From: Fennellomyces sp. T-0311 | Taxonomy: Eukaryota > Mucoromycota > Mucoromycetes > Mucorales > Lichtheimiaceae | DNA length: 64,000 nucleotides | Direction of reading: 5' to 3' | NCBI GenBank assembly: GCA_025266875.1 | Contig: JALLLT010000017.1 | Location: 496,001-560,000 of the forward strand | Part shown: positions 12,390-22,567 of the stretch, piece by piece | How positions within the stretch are numbered: the first letter of the stretch is position 1 | Layout of the letters: each line of letters opens with the position of its first letter | Made by a program: the position numbers and the translations under genes | The notes under the pieces: model-generated | Told to the model about the DNA's origin: nothing | The model's database searches: none | What the model saw: the letters and a program-made list of their open reading frames with translations, nothing else

Positions 12390-13712
12390 TTATTTCGTTT
12401 GCGCACCATATCTCTCCATAGCTTGACCCAGCAGCGATTTATAGTATATTGTAGCATCCGCATTGTATTGTTTTGTCACTCTTTCATATTCGGCATTGGT
12501 TGTTTCGGCTAAATAAAAGCAGCGTCAGTGTCTACTTTTTTCGTTTGCTTAAAAGAAACCATTACGAAAATTCAGCATGGGTTCCTCGACACGAATCACA
12601 TCAGGTGGTAAGGTCATTAAAGTTTGTGCTAGTAAGGTTGAAGTGTCAGCTTCGCCGCTCTCGATAAGGCTTCACGTTGATTACTGTGACATACTATTAC
12701 GACTTTGATCCGCCATTAAAGTTAGTACACCGCTCACAACAGTATCAATCTTGACCGTTGGGGATTGACTTATAAAGTCTGGATAAGGATCTTCAATCAT
12801 TCCCTCTTTCGTTATGAGCTTTCGCATATCCGTTTCTATTTTGTTGTCAGATGTATGCATACGATTTCAATTGGTGGTGCTACTTACCAACCCAATGAGG
12901 ACAAACTTAACGCAAGTTCAACTATTTCTTTAGCCATGGAAAATAGTTACATATAGCCGGTTTTCCATTGCTTTACCTGCATTTACTCGAACATTGCAGA
13001 TATTCTTCAGCATACCAAGACTACGTGTCCATCCGACAACGGCATGCTTTGTGGCTGTGTAAAGTGCTTGGGCACTAATATAATAAAGTTACCTGATGCA
13101 ATCCACAGGTATTAACAATAGATAAGAACTTACAAAGGACCAAAAAATCCAGCAGTACTTGCTGTGTTGACGATAACTCCACCACCACGTTTGGCCATGT
13201 GCAGTACGGCAACCCGGGTACATTTGACAACCCCGGTGATATTGATATCCGGCAACGCTTTCTCCACATCGTCTGCGTATGGTGAAGCGAAGGTTAATAT
13301 TACCTTTAATTTGATACGTACATACTTATCCTACCTTCCAGCGGCATAAAAAAGTAGTCCGGCTTATTAATAACACCAGCGTTCAGAAAGGCAATCTGCT
13401 GTCTTCCATTAATAGATGCTTCGAAAATATTTGCAAGTAACTTACATCCACTCCCCCAAACTTGGATTCGGCTAGTTGGAAAAGACCAATTACATCTCTG
13501 TAGACAGTAACGTCCGTGTGAATGTAAGCCGTTGATTTGGTAGAGATATCATTCAACTCATTCATGGTTTCTAGGCCTTCGTTATCCAAAACATCGCCAA
13601 TCACAACCTTACTACCACGTTGGACGAGGGCTTTGGCCACAGCTTTGCCGATTCCTCTGCTACCTCCAGTCACTACAGCAACTTTGCCTGTAAAGAAATT
13701 CCTGGCGGCCAT
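12390..13712 (-). CDS. Short-chain dehydrogenase/reductase, tandem copy A
   Basis: Classical SDR oxidoreductase, NAD(P)-dependent; substrate unknown. Eight exons (minus): 13712-13446, 13395-13335, 13272-13134, 13074-12977, 12921-12892, 12835-12695, 12628-12566 and 12508-12390, 305 aa. Cofactor motif TGGSRGIGK at residues about 15-23 and acidic GDVLD after the second strand, which favours NAD over NADP. NAG is present in AFLNAGVIN. The catalytic Ser lies in NTASTAGFFG and the catalytic Tyr/Lys in YTATKHAVVGW. The tail differs from the usual PGFVDT loop: copy A needs an intron there (12976-12922) where copy C reads straight through. The best general resemblance is to 15-hydroxyprostaglandin-dehydrogenase-like SDRs. 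The intron donor before 12891 is GTTGGT, weak but forced by frame. Confidence 0.88.
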
Positions 13713-14323
13713 AATTGTTATAGTATTTAGAAGGGAATGTAAAAGCTTTTCTAAATGTAAAGCGCGTTATATATATATATATATATATATATATCAAGTA
13801 CAACAATAATGCAGTCATTGCAGGGTATATTATGCGCTGCATAAGAACATCTGAGAGTATATGGGCTTTATGATGAGAAAAGGTAGCATTCATCTTACTC
13901 CAGGGTGTTTTCTTTTGGCTTGTTCCTTTCAATGACTATTCAAAAATTATGATATTTCCTACCCAATGAACCGTTGCAAATATCGTGGTGATTGCACCGG
14001 ATAATTTATATATAACCAGTTGTATCCTTAGACACGTAGAGACTGTAGAATGCTCGCTTTCTTTAACGATGCATGCATAGAAGACGCGCAGAAAGTAAAT
14101 AATTAGACTACTTGAAAGGCAGTTATGAAATTCAAATAAAGTATAACTGCACGCGGCGCACTTCTTTCACAACTTGTGCAGCAGTCGTAAACTATTTCCA
14201 AGCCCATCCGCGCTTTCTTGTGTACATGTATACGTATCTCCAGCACTGATTATAACTCCATACCACTTTCAGCATCAAATCTTATTTATAGAGTGCCTGA
14301 ATCGGAATCAGCAATTTCTGTGG
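13713..14323. other. Intergenic between SDR copies A and B
   Basis: About 610 bp, upstream of copy A and downstream of copy B. It contains a TA dinucleotide run (listed separately) within 60 bp of the copy A start. No gene is seen. Confidence 0.6.
13768..13794. repeat. (TA)n microsatellite
   Basis: About 13 uninterrupted TA units located 56 bp upstream of the copy A start codon, so within its likely promoter or leader. Confidence 0.9.
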
Positions 14324-15933
14324 CTATATATGGCTATCCACGTTGCTAACTCCATAATACTTTAAAAGCGATATCATGTGCGCTTCGTAGTACTTTTTCA
14401 TTTGACTTGATAAGAACTCATACACCTTTTCCTCATAATAAGGCTCGTCGGATTCGTAGCGCTTGACTTCTACATGAGATTCACGAACCATTCTGCTCAG
14501 GTGAGCGTCCACTTTTTTCAACTCCTCTTTTTCGACGGATTCGTATGGCAGCTTTTTCAGGCATTTTGCATAATATTTGCGCACTTTGTCTTTGCAGCGC
14601 TGCAGTACTTCGTTCCACCGTTCTTCAGCCTCACCGTACCCTATAAATCAAAGTGCTATAAGTACAAATGGCTTTCTTTGTGTGTATTAAATAAAAATGT
14701 CTTACCAGGTGGAGGATCTCTCTTGGTTCCAAATTTTACATTGGGTGTAAAAGTCAAGAGCACTTGTACTATTGTGTTGTAGTGTCAGCTGTCTGTAGAA
14801 CATTCTTGAGTTTCTATTGGTGTACATACTGTTGATATCCGGATACACCATCAACTTCAGTATGCTATCCACGATAAGCTTTGGAAAAGGAATCGCATCC
14901 TTTCCGTATCCTTCCAACATGGTTGCGTCTATTTTCGGTGTGAGCTCCTTTACTTGCAGCAACGCCTCTGCTAAAGTTGGAGTGATCGCCCACGTCTTCT
15001 CGTCTTTTCTATATTGTCAGCTCATTTTACTCTTGCCCCTTAAACCAGTGTACTTACTCAACAAATCCGGAGAAACTAATATATACGGGTTTCGTTTCAA
15101 GGCTTTTAGCAACATAGAACTAACATTGCAACTTCCACTGTATACTACACACCTGCCCCAGCTGCAGCACTACACGTGAGATTCAGCAAACCTAGAGCCT
15201 CCATCCATCCGTCAATGGAGTGTTTATTGGCCGAATACTTTGCCAGAGCACTATATACGAGAAGATGAGCCGGGGATACTATTGAATAAAAGCAGCTTAC
15301 ATCTCTACTCTCTCCAAAGCCTTCTCTGTAGCGCTACTCGATTCAGTGGTACTCGTAACGTCATTCGGTTCAGCAACACGCGGTCCAGCAACAGTCAAAG
15401 TGCTGACAATTACCCCGCCACCGTGCTTATGCATATTGAGGGCAGCAACGCGTGTGCACTTCATGAGCCCAGTGAAATGATGAATCGGAACAAGAGTGTG
15501 CAATTCTACTATCAAAGATGTCAATGCATTACGTTGTTCATGTTGGTTGTAAGTACCATCCGTTGAAGCATGCTGGAGATCTTCTGTTCGAATTACACCA
15601 GAATCTAGTACGACGATCTGCAGAGCATCTCAATCTCCGTAAAATAAAATGACGACAAGCGAGCAAACTCACGTCGACTTGGCCAAACTCAGACTCGGCT
15701 AGCTTGAAAAGAGCATTCACATCCTTGTAAACAGTGGTATTTGTATGAAGATATGTGGCCGAACGTGAAGAAAGATTGTTCAATTCATCCACGGTCTTTT
15801 GGCCCTCGTCGTCCAAGGTATCGCCTATCACAACCTTGCATCCGTATTCCACTAGTTGTTCAGCTATAGCCTTGCCACAACCAGTACTACCCCCTGTGAT
15901 GACAGCTACTTTTCCTGTAGTGAAGTATGGCAT
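14324..15933 (-). CDS. Diverged short-chain dehydrogenase, tandem copy B
   Basis: Paralogue of copies A and C with 408 aa. Exons (minus): 15933-15673, 15617-15557, 15508-15301, 15250-15153, 15102-15058, 15003-14830, 14768-14706 and 14640-14324. Exon 2 (61 nt), exon 4 (98 nt) and exon 7 (63 nt) keep the same lengths as in the paralogues, proving common descent. The cofactor loop is TGGSTGCGK rather than TGGSRGIGK. The NAG motif is replaced by DSG (VVLDSGVIR). Exon 3 is 69 nt longer, adding a Glu/Thr/Ser-rich insert after the Ser region (VSTLTVAG). YSANK preserves Tyr and Lys. The last exon adds roughly 65-70 charged helical residues absent from A and C (for example KYYAKCLKKLPYES). It may be a changed enzyme or a catalytically weak paralogue. 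Confidence 0.82.
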
Positions 15934-16492
15934 TAGTCAAAGACGGTCGTGTTTATTTCCACACACTCCGAAATTATAAAAAGGAACGCAAAGTGTAGGC
16001 AATGATAAGAGCAGGATAGTGCGTGTTGGCACGTCGTACATGACAGCCTACCCATCCCAAAAGTACTTATACTGGTACTTAATCGAGACACCACTTCCCG
16101 AGGTGTTAGCTCTCCCTCCAACTGACTATTGTTGCGGAGGCTAACAAACAGCAAAATTGGCTAATAGCGATCGACCTTTTCAAAACACGCAGCGGGATTC
16201 TTCTGCGTAGGATGAGGGCGAGGCTTTGAGAAATACCAGTGAAACTGAGCATCTAAACCATGTAAAGTCTACTAATTCAAATACATGCTGCGAAGAAATA
16301 CTTTGCTTCTTCAAAACTAGTGGACCACATCAGTGTTCGATGCTGTGCATATGTTCTTTGTATTGATATTAACACGAATAACTATTTAGCGCCTTTATCA
16401 AATTCACGAAAAGTAGCGCAGATGTCAAGCCACGTCCTTTTTATCGACGCTAGTATCTCATAACAGAGCAGCTCTCGCCAGACATGATTTAT
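15934..16492. other. Intergenic between SDR copies B and C
   Basis: About 560 bp holding the copy B promoter and copy C 3' end. No other feature recognised. Confidence 0.6.
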
Positions 16493-17836
16493 TCATTGCA
16501 ATTTGTATCTCTTCAACGCTTTACTCAGCAAGGTTTTGTAGTACATTAGCGCGTCTGCATTATACTGCTCCGTCACTTTACCATAAGCTGCACTAGATTG
16601 CTCAGCTACAATTAAAATAAAGTTAGTTTCGGCGGCCCCTGTGCATTGCTGACTTCTCCCTTTGAGAAATTGCTTACGAAAAGCCGGAATTGGCTCCTGA
16701 ACGCGAATCACATCAGGTGGCAAAGTCAGTAAAGTTTGTGCTAATGTATTACAGCGTTAGCATTAACTCCTCAATAATATATTCTCCTAAAGTTCCTTTT
16801 TTCCACGACTTACTATTACGATCCGGATCTTCCATCAACATCAGTACAGCGTTCACGACAGTATCAATCTTTACGGTAGGTGATTGGCCAACGTATGCCG
16901 GATAAGGATCGTCAGCCTCTCCCTTCTTGGTTATGCTCTTTCTCATATCCGTTTCTACGTACGGATTTTGAAACGGTAAATGAGATAAATCGTTCATGCA
17001 CTCGATCATCGTGTGCACTTACCCACCCAATGCGGACAAACTTTTATATTTTTCCATATCAGTGAAACCAGTCAAAATCGTTCTATCTATCACTGTACCT
17101 GCGTTGACGCGCACGTTGCATAAGTCCTTGAGCATACCGAGACTTCGCGTCCATCCGACAACTGCATGCTTTGTGGCAGTATAAATTGCTTGCGGACTGT
17201 ATAAAAAAATTATTATGCGATAGACAATCTAAAAGGAGACTCACAATGGCCCCAGAAACCCAGCAGCACTGGCGGTAATGGTGATCACTCCTCCACCGCG
17301 TTTGGCCATATGCAATAGTGCAACACGGGTACATTTCACAACGCCCATAATGTTGATATCTGGTAAGCTTTTCTCCAATTCGTCTATTGAACAGTGAAAT
17401 ATTTTTAACGAACTAGTTCAAATCCTTCACTGATCGAGATACTGGGTGACAACCAACCCTCTAACGGCGAGAACAAGTGGTCTGGCTTACTGATAACGCC
17501 TGCATTCAGAAAGGCAATCTATTAGTACTTATAAGTACAACATTTTCAAGGCATTCTCAGTAAGCTTACATCTACTCCACCATACTTGGACTCGGCTAAT
17601 TTGAAAAGAGCAATTACGTCTTTATATACAGTAACATCTGTATGAATGTAAACTGCTGAATTGGCATTGATATCGTTTAATTCCTTCACAGTTTCTTGGC
17701 CTTCAGTGTCCAGGACATCGCCAATCACGACCTTGGATCCACGTTTTACTAAAGCTGCAGCAACAGCTTTACCAATACCTCGGCTACCACCGGTAATGAC
17801 AGCGACCTTTTGTGAAAAATAGTTATCCAGGGTCAT
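16493..17836 (-). CDS. Short-chain dehydrogenase/reductase, tandem copy C
   Basis: Close paralogue of copy A, 317 aa. Exons (minus): 17836-17570, 17518-17458, 17383-17245, 17196-17027, 16954-16814, 16740-16678 and 16605-16493. Exons of 267, 61, 139, 141 and 63 nt match copy A exactly. Motifs: TGGSRGIGK, GDVLD, NAG in AFLNAGVIS, Ser in ITASAAGFLG, and YTATKHAVVGW. After VNA it reads in frame through GTVIDRTILTGFTDMEKY, which fits the substrate-loop region of SDRs and is lost to an intron in copy A. The donor after 17458 is GTTGGT, the same weak form used in copy A. Substrate and pathway are unknown; no other metabolic genes flank the cluster to suggest one. Confidence 0.88.
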
Positions 17837-20387
17837 CGTGGTAAAAGGGAGAGTAAGGTACTGGAAATGTTAACTTTGTAGCGAATTATATACCAGATGC
17901 CACACAGCGGCAACATACACAGTTTATTATAAATCCGCTTGTAAGTACACAATGTGTGTGAGAAGATCTTGTATGGGAACTCTGTGCAGTTTATTACTGG
18001 ATTTTGGGCGGATTTGGGACGCTACTTTTTTTTAGATTGATTTCCATATACAATGATCAAAACAGGAAGTCTTTTGTTGAGCTTACCCAGATTCATTTGT
18101 GAAAACACAAGAGTGAAACGATCGGAGAGGCAGAACAAGGTTGCGTCTATTCAGTGATACGATCGTAACTATGAAAATATAAAATTTCCTATTGATGGAA
18201 TTAAGCTCTCTGATCAGCCCGGTTGTGTTACAGATTTGTTCACATTGGAGCATAACAACCAAGGCGGTGCTTTTCATTCGACAATGGAAAACCTATTACT
18301 TGATTCATTTGGTCAATGTATACTTGAACCGAGTTGTAGAATGACTTCTCGACAATGTCTGTAATCCAAAAAAAATGGCTGTCATGTCGTCCACTTGACA
18401 TACTTGCTTTTTCAGCTTTATGTACAACCATTCTTTTTTTTTTAATTCTTAACGCCGGGTCACGACTACTAAGACTCGTCTACATGGTTTGCAGCTGAAA
18501 CAGAGAAGTACTGTACCTGAGGAAGTCCCAGAATTCCTCAGTCATAACATAACTGGATAGCGTATGTACATGAAGGCATCTTATGCGTGAAGAAGGTCTT
18601 ACTAGAAAAGTACTGGAGTATTGTTCAATAAGTTTCGATTAATTTTTTTACTCTTTGCTTGCATGGAATGAAGTGGTCATACATATTCATTCGTCGCTTG
18701 CTGCGTTCTTTTGCACACACGAAAATAACTAGGAAAACTCCTGCTTTAAAAAGTAGTCTAATGCCGACCCGAATCTATCTTTGTCACACTATACCTGATC
18801 AGAGATGAAGGTCGTCTACATTTGTATATTTAAATTGTGCGTACGTATACATTGAAGTGGCACTGCAATTTAGAAAAGAACGGTCGCAGGTTGTCAGACT
18901 ACATGGTAGGAAGTCAAATAATCAAATACTACGAAAATTCACATTTCGTCTGTTCCCAAACACTTGCCGAAAGAAAAAAAAACTTTGAAGACAAGTTATG
19001 TATCAGCCTTCAACACAAAAAGAAGGGAACCAACCGAATTGTTTCCTCTCAAGAGGGATGCCATTGCAGAAAAAAAAGTAACCTCGCTGGATGGACTTGG
19101 AGAGATGTATGCCAAAAGAGAGTTCGACACGTGTCAGAATCATTATGCAATTGTCGATGATTTGCCACGGGTTTCTTACGGGTCCATATGTGTAAATATA
19201 AAGTACGCAAGTAATTTACTTTTCAGCTTCTTCAGTTCATTATAGTATGTAACGGTTTCATTTGCTCCTGCTCTGTTGTGCGTTTACTCTGATACGTATG
19301 TATTGAACAGAGTTGGCCTTCGATAGTGCTGCTTAATGTAATTTATACCAGGGATATAATGATTAAGGGTATCTGGCCAACTACGACTGTGCCATGTATG
19401 TTGATGGTGACTTGCTTGCATACAAATTAAAGTATCCGGAAAGAAAGGGAAGGGATTCATCAAAAGCAACAGTTTTGCCACCAAGATTAATTAAGTTTAA
19501 AGGTTTCCAGTCACTAGTTAATTTCGTAATGATACCAACAGATTGTATTTTGATTAAAAAAAAAAACTCCCCAGAGAAAGTAATATTTGCTTAATGCTGT
19601 CAGACACGGATGATCCATAATGTTCTCTACTATTGTCACCACAGTTTTGGACCAACAACAAACCCAAATTTAGATTGGACCAACTTGTAAAAAAAAAACG
19701 ACACTTATCGTTCAAATGTGTGAAAACGTTTTGTAAAATAAAAAAGAAAAGTATACCAGTGTCTCGTGACTATGCATTTAATTATTCGCTAGAAAAGGAT
19801 GAAAATCGTAGAAAGCATATGTACGATCATAAAACGATAAATCTTTCTACATTGATCTGCATAAAAAAAACCCTACTCGTTCTGACTGTGTTCCAGAACA
19901 AGCAAGCTTTGCAAATATTTGTCTATTGCTTGCCGATGCATACCTGTGATACATCGTCTGCTGATACATGCAAAATATATAAAGTAGCAGTGAATGAAAA
20001 ACGAGCGCGACAAGAGGCCGTGCACATTCTTACGGCGAACGTATTTTTCAGAGGTGGGTAACAGGGCAACGCATGCCTCCCCTAGCAACGCAGCATTACA
20101 TCAACCCCTTATGGTAGCATGATCGGTAAAATGATAAAGTGATATTTCTATTTGCTACTTGTTGTGAATCGCGCATTCGCTCAATTTATGAACAAACACA
20201 CGATCACGAAGGGATGTGGAATGCGATCTTTATGAGGTAAATATGAAAAAATATTCCCCCTTGGCCAGCCGAAAAGAATGAGAGGCGGTTTCTCCTTCAC
20301 CAGTTCACATTTGATACATAAAAATAAACATCCTTTTTGAAAAAAAATCGGTTCCCCTTCTCTCCTTCAATCTTCTTTTGAACGATT
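17837..20387. other. Gene-poor interval with probable transposon relics
   Basis: About 2.5 kb between SDR copy C and the GH72 gene, rich in A runs. The only coding-like signal is the decayed transposase candidate listed separately. The final 100 bp are the GH72 promoter, with a pyrimidine-rich leader before 20388. Confidence 0.5.
18960..19830 (+). pseudogene. Possible decayed Tc1/mariner-like DDE transposase remnant
   Basis: Plus-strand fragments look like the core of a DDE transposase broken by stops and frame changes. Around 19070-19190 the frame reads GLGEMYAKREFDTCQNHYAI followed by VDDLPR, comparable to the hydrophobic stretch ending in the second catalytic Asp (usually DN-P). From about 19640 the frame reads FWTNNKPKFRLDQL, comparable to the EQFW-K-K region that follows the third catalytic residue, then DYAFNYSLEKDENRRK, like the final helix. 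The middle segment is not aligned and no terminal inverted repeats were found. This is a similarity judged from memory and could be chance. Confidence 0.35.
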
Positions 20388-21985
20388 ATGCAAATTGCTG
20401 CACTAGGAATATTGCTACTGTATGTCACCACTACGGCGCATGCACTTCACCCTATAGTCATCAAGGGCCACAAGATGTTTGATTCTGTCACCAAGAATCA
20501 GTTCTTCATCAAAGGGTAATCGATCAGCCACGAGAAGAATACAAGAAACTTACGCATAGAGTTAGTGTGGCATACCAACCTAGAGGTGAAACATCGCCCA
20601 ACGAGAAACACGCAATTGCGGATCCCTTGACCGACGCGTCTGCATGTGCTAGAGACGCGTCGCTGATGCAAAAGTTGGGGATGAATGTCGTCCGTGTGTA
20701 TGAAGTCGATCCCACTAAAAACCACGATCAATGCATGAAGTCGTTTGCTGACGCGGGCATTTATCTGTTGCTCGACATTGCCACACCCAAATTCTCCATC
20801 AACCGCAAGACCCCCGAATACGGCACACGCCTCTATGAAGCCTATCGCAAAACCGTCGACGCCTTTTCTCACTATGACAACATGCTTGCATATATTGCCG
20901 GCAACGAAGTCACCAACGACAAGACCAACACCTTGGCCTCGGCTTATGTCAAAGCTGCCATTCGCGATGTCAAGAAATTCATCAAAAGCACCAAGAAACG
21001 GTACATTCCCGTCGGTTATGCAAGCAACGACGACGAGTACATTCGTGACGCGATCAAGGACTACTTTGTATGCGGCGAAGAGGACGAACACGCTGACTTT
21101 TTCGGTGTCAACATGTACGAGTGGTGCGGAGACTCGACCTTCCAGAAATCAGGTTATGCAGACCGCACCAAGGAGTTTGAGAAGTACAACAAACCAGTTT
21201 TTCTGTCGGAATACGGCTGTAATCTAGTTACACCGCGTCCTTTCGGTGAGGTTGAGGCGCTCTATGGACCGGACATGACGGATGTATGGTCCGGCGGTGT
21301 CGTGTACGAATGGACCCAAGAAAACAACAACTATGGTCTGGTTAAGCTTGCAAACGGCAAGGCCGAGCTTTTGGAAGACTATAGCAATCTGCAAAAGGCC
21401 CTTGCCAAGGTGAGCCCTAAGGGTATCAATATGGATGCATTCAACGACCAGCGTTCAACCCCGAAGTGCCCCGAACAAACCGAAAACTGGAAAGCTTCTA
21501 CAAAGTTGCCTCCGACACCCTCGGATGGGGCCTGCAGCTGCATGCGGGACACACTATCGTGCACAGCCTCTGACCAGATCAGCAATTCATCGTCTGGTAA
21601 TAATACCGTCCTCGGCGATCAGATTGACATGTTATGCGGCATGGTCTCCTGCAACGACATTAGTGGCGACGCGGAGAAAGGCAACTATGGCGCATTCTCA
21701 TTCTGCCAGCCTGCAGATAAGCTGAGCTGGCTCTACAATATGTACATTGACAAGAACAAGGACGGCAAATGCGACTTCCAAGGTAACGCCATGGTATCCA
21801 CTCCCAAGCGCAAGGATGTCCAGACCTGTGCAGATATCCAGGCCAGCATGGACACGACGGAAGACGGCGCATCGGGCGATGACGGTGCATCTGGCGCTGC
21901 CATGATGCTGCAGCCCACCATCACCTCCTTCATTTCTTGGCCGTTCTTGACCTACCTCGCCATCGTCTTGACAGCTAGACAATGA
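20388..21985 (+). CDS. GAS1: GPI-anchored 1,3-beta-glucanosyltransferase (GH72, Gas/Gel family)
   Basis: Cell-surface enzyme that cuts and re-joins beta-1,3-glucan chains during wall growth. Two exons, 20388-20515 and 20566-21985, encode 515 aa. There is an N-terminal signal peptide (hydrophobic run AALGILLLYVTTTAHA), then the GH72 domain. The acid/base Glu is in YIAGNEVTND and the nucleophile Glu in FLSEYGCN, the two canonical residues. The intron splits FIKG/VAYQP, and the acceptor TTAG at 20565 restores the conserved reading. A Cys-rich X8/CBM43 module follows (CSCMRDTLSC to GNYGAFSFC). The C-terminus has a Gly/Ser/Asp-rich stretch and a hydrophobic end (WPFLTYLAIVLT), a typical GPI signal. 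This is the two-domain Gas1/Gel4 type. Confidence 0.95.
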
Positions 21986-22567
21986 GAGTGAACATATATA
22001 TTCTCCCCTTTTCCCACTTAATCCCCTCTTGTCCAAGACTCCTTGCATATAATCGTTACTTTCCATGGCATCCAAGTTCCTCTCTTTATCATAGCACAAT
22101 AAAATCAAGATCGAAATTATGTAATAAATCAAAGGCCCTGCATCGACAGGGAGAAACGCACACTAAATAAATCGCGCATTCACGTGTGCATGTCTTTTTT
22201 TTCGATTTGAACAAATGCGTTGTAGACCGACAATGACAAGGAATGGGGAGCCATGGCTCGTTATGGGAATATTCTCGTTGTCAAGGGCCGCTGTATTGAC
22301 ATTTTAATATATGGTTACGTTACTACTTTCCCTCCTTCCTCTCTTTTCCCTTCTCCCTTCGCTTTTCTTCCCGCCTCTTTAGTCGCAACTTGGGGATATT
22401 TGATCCCTTCACGCGCACGCCTCCCTTCCTTCTGCCAATTCTCGCTCTTTCCTTTCTTTCCATTTCTGGGCCACAGTTTTTTCTGCACTTTTTTGATATA
22501 TACAAATACCTCGTGCTTTCATTTCTTTTTTATTCTCGTGCCCCTCTTTCTCCCTTCGATCGCCACC
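21986..22567. other. Intergenic and pyrimidine-rich leader of the kinase gene
   Basis: About 580 bp: the GH72 3' flank, then a long C/T-rich tract (22320-22560) that is probably the promoter and 5' UTR of the kinase gene. No gene is seen. Confidence 0.6.
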
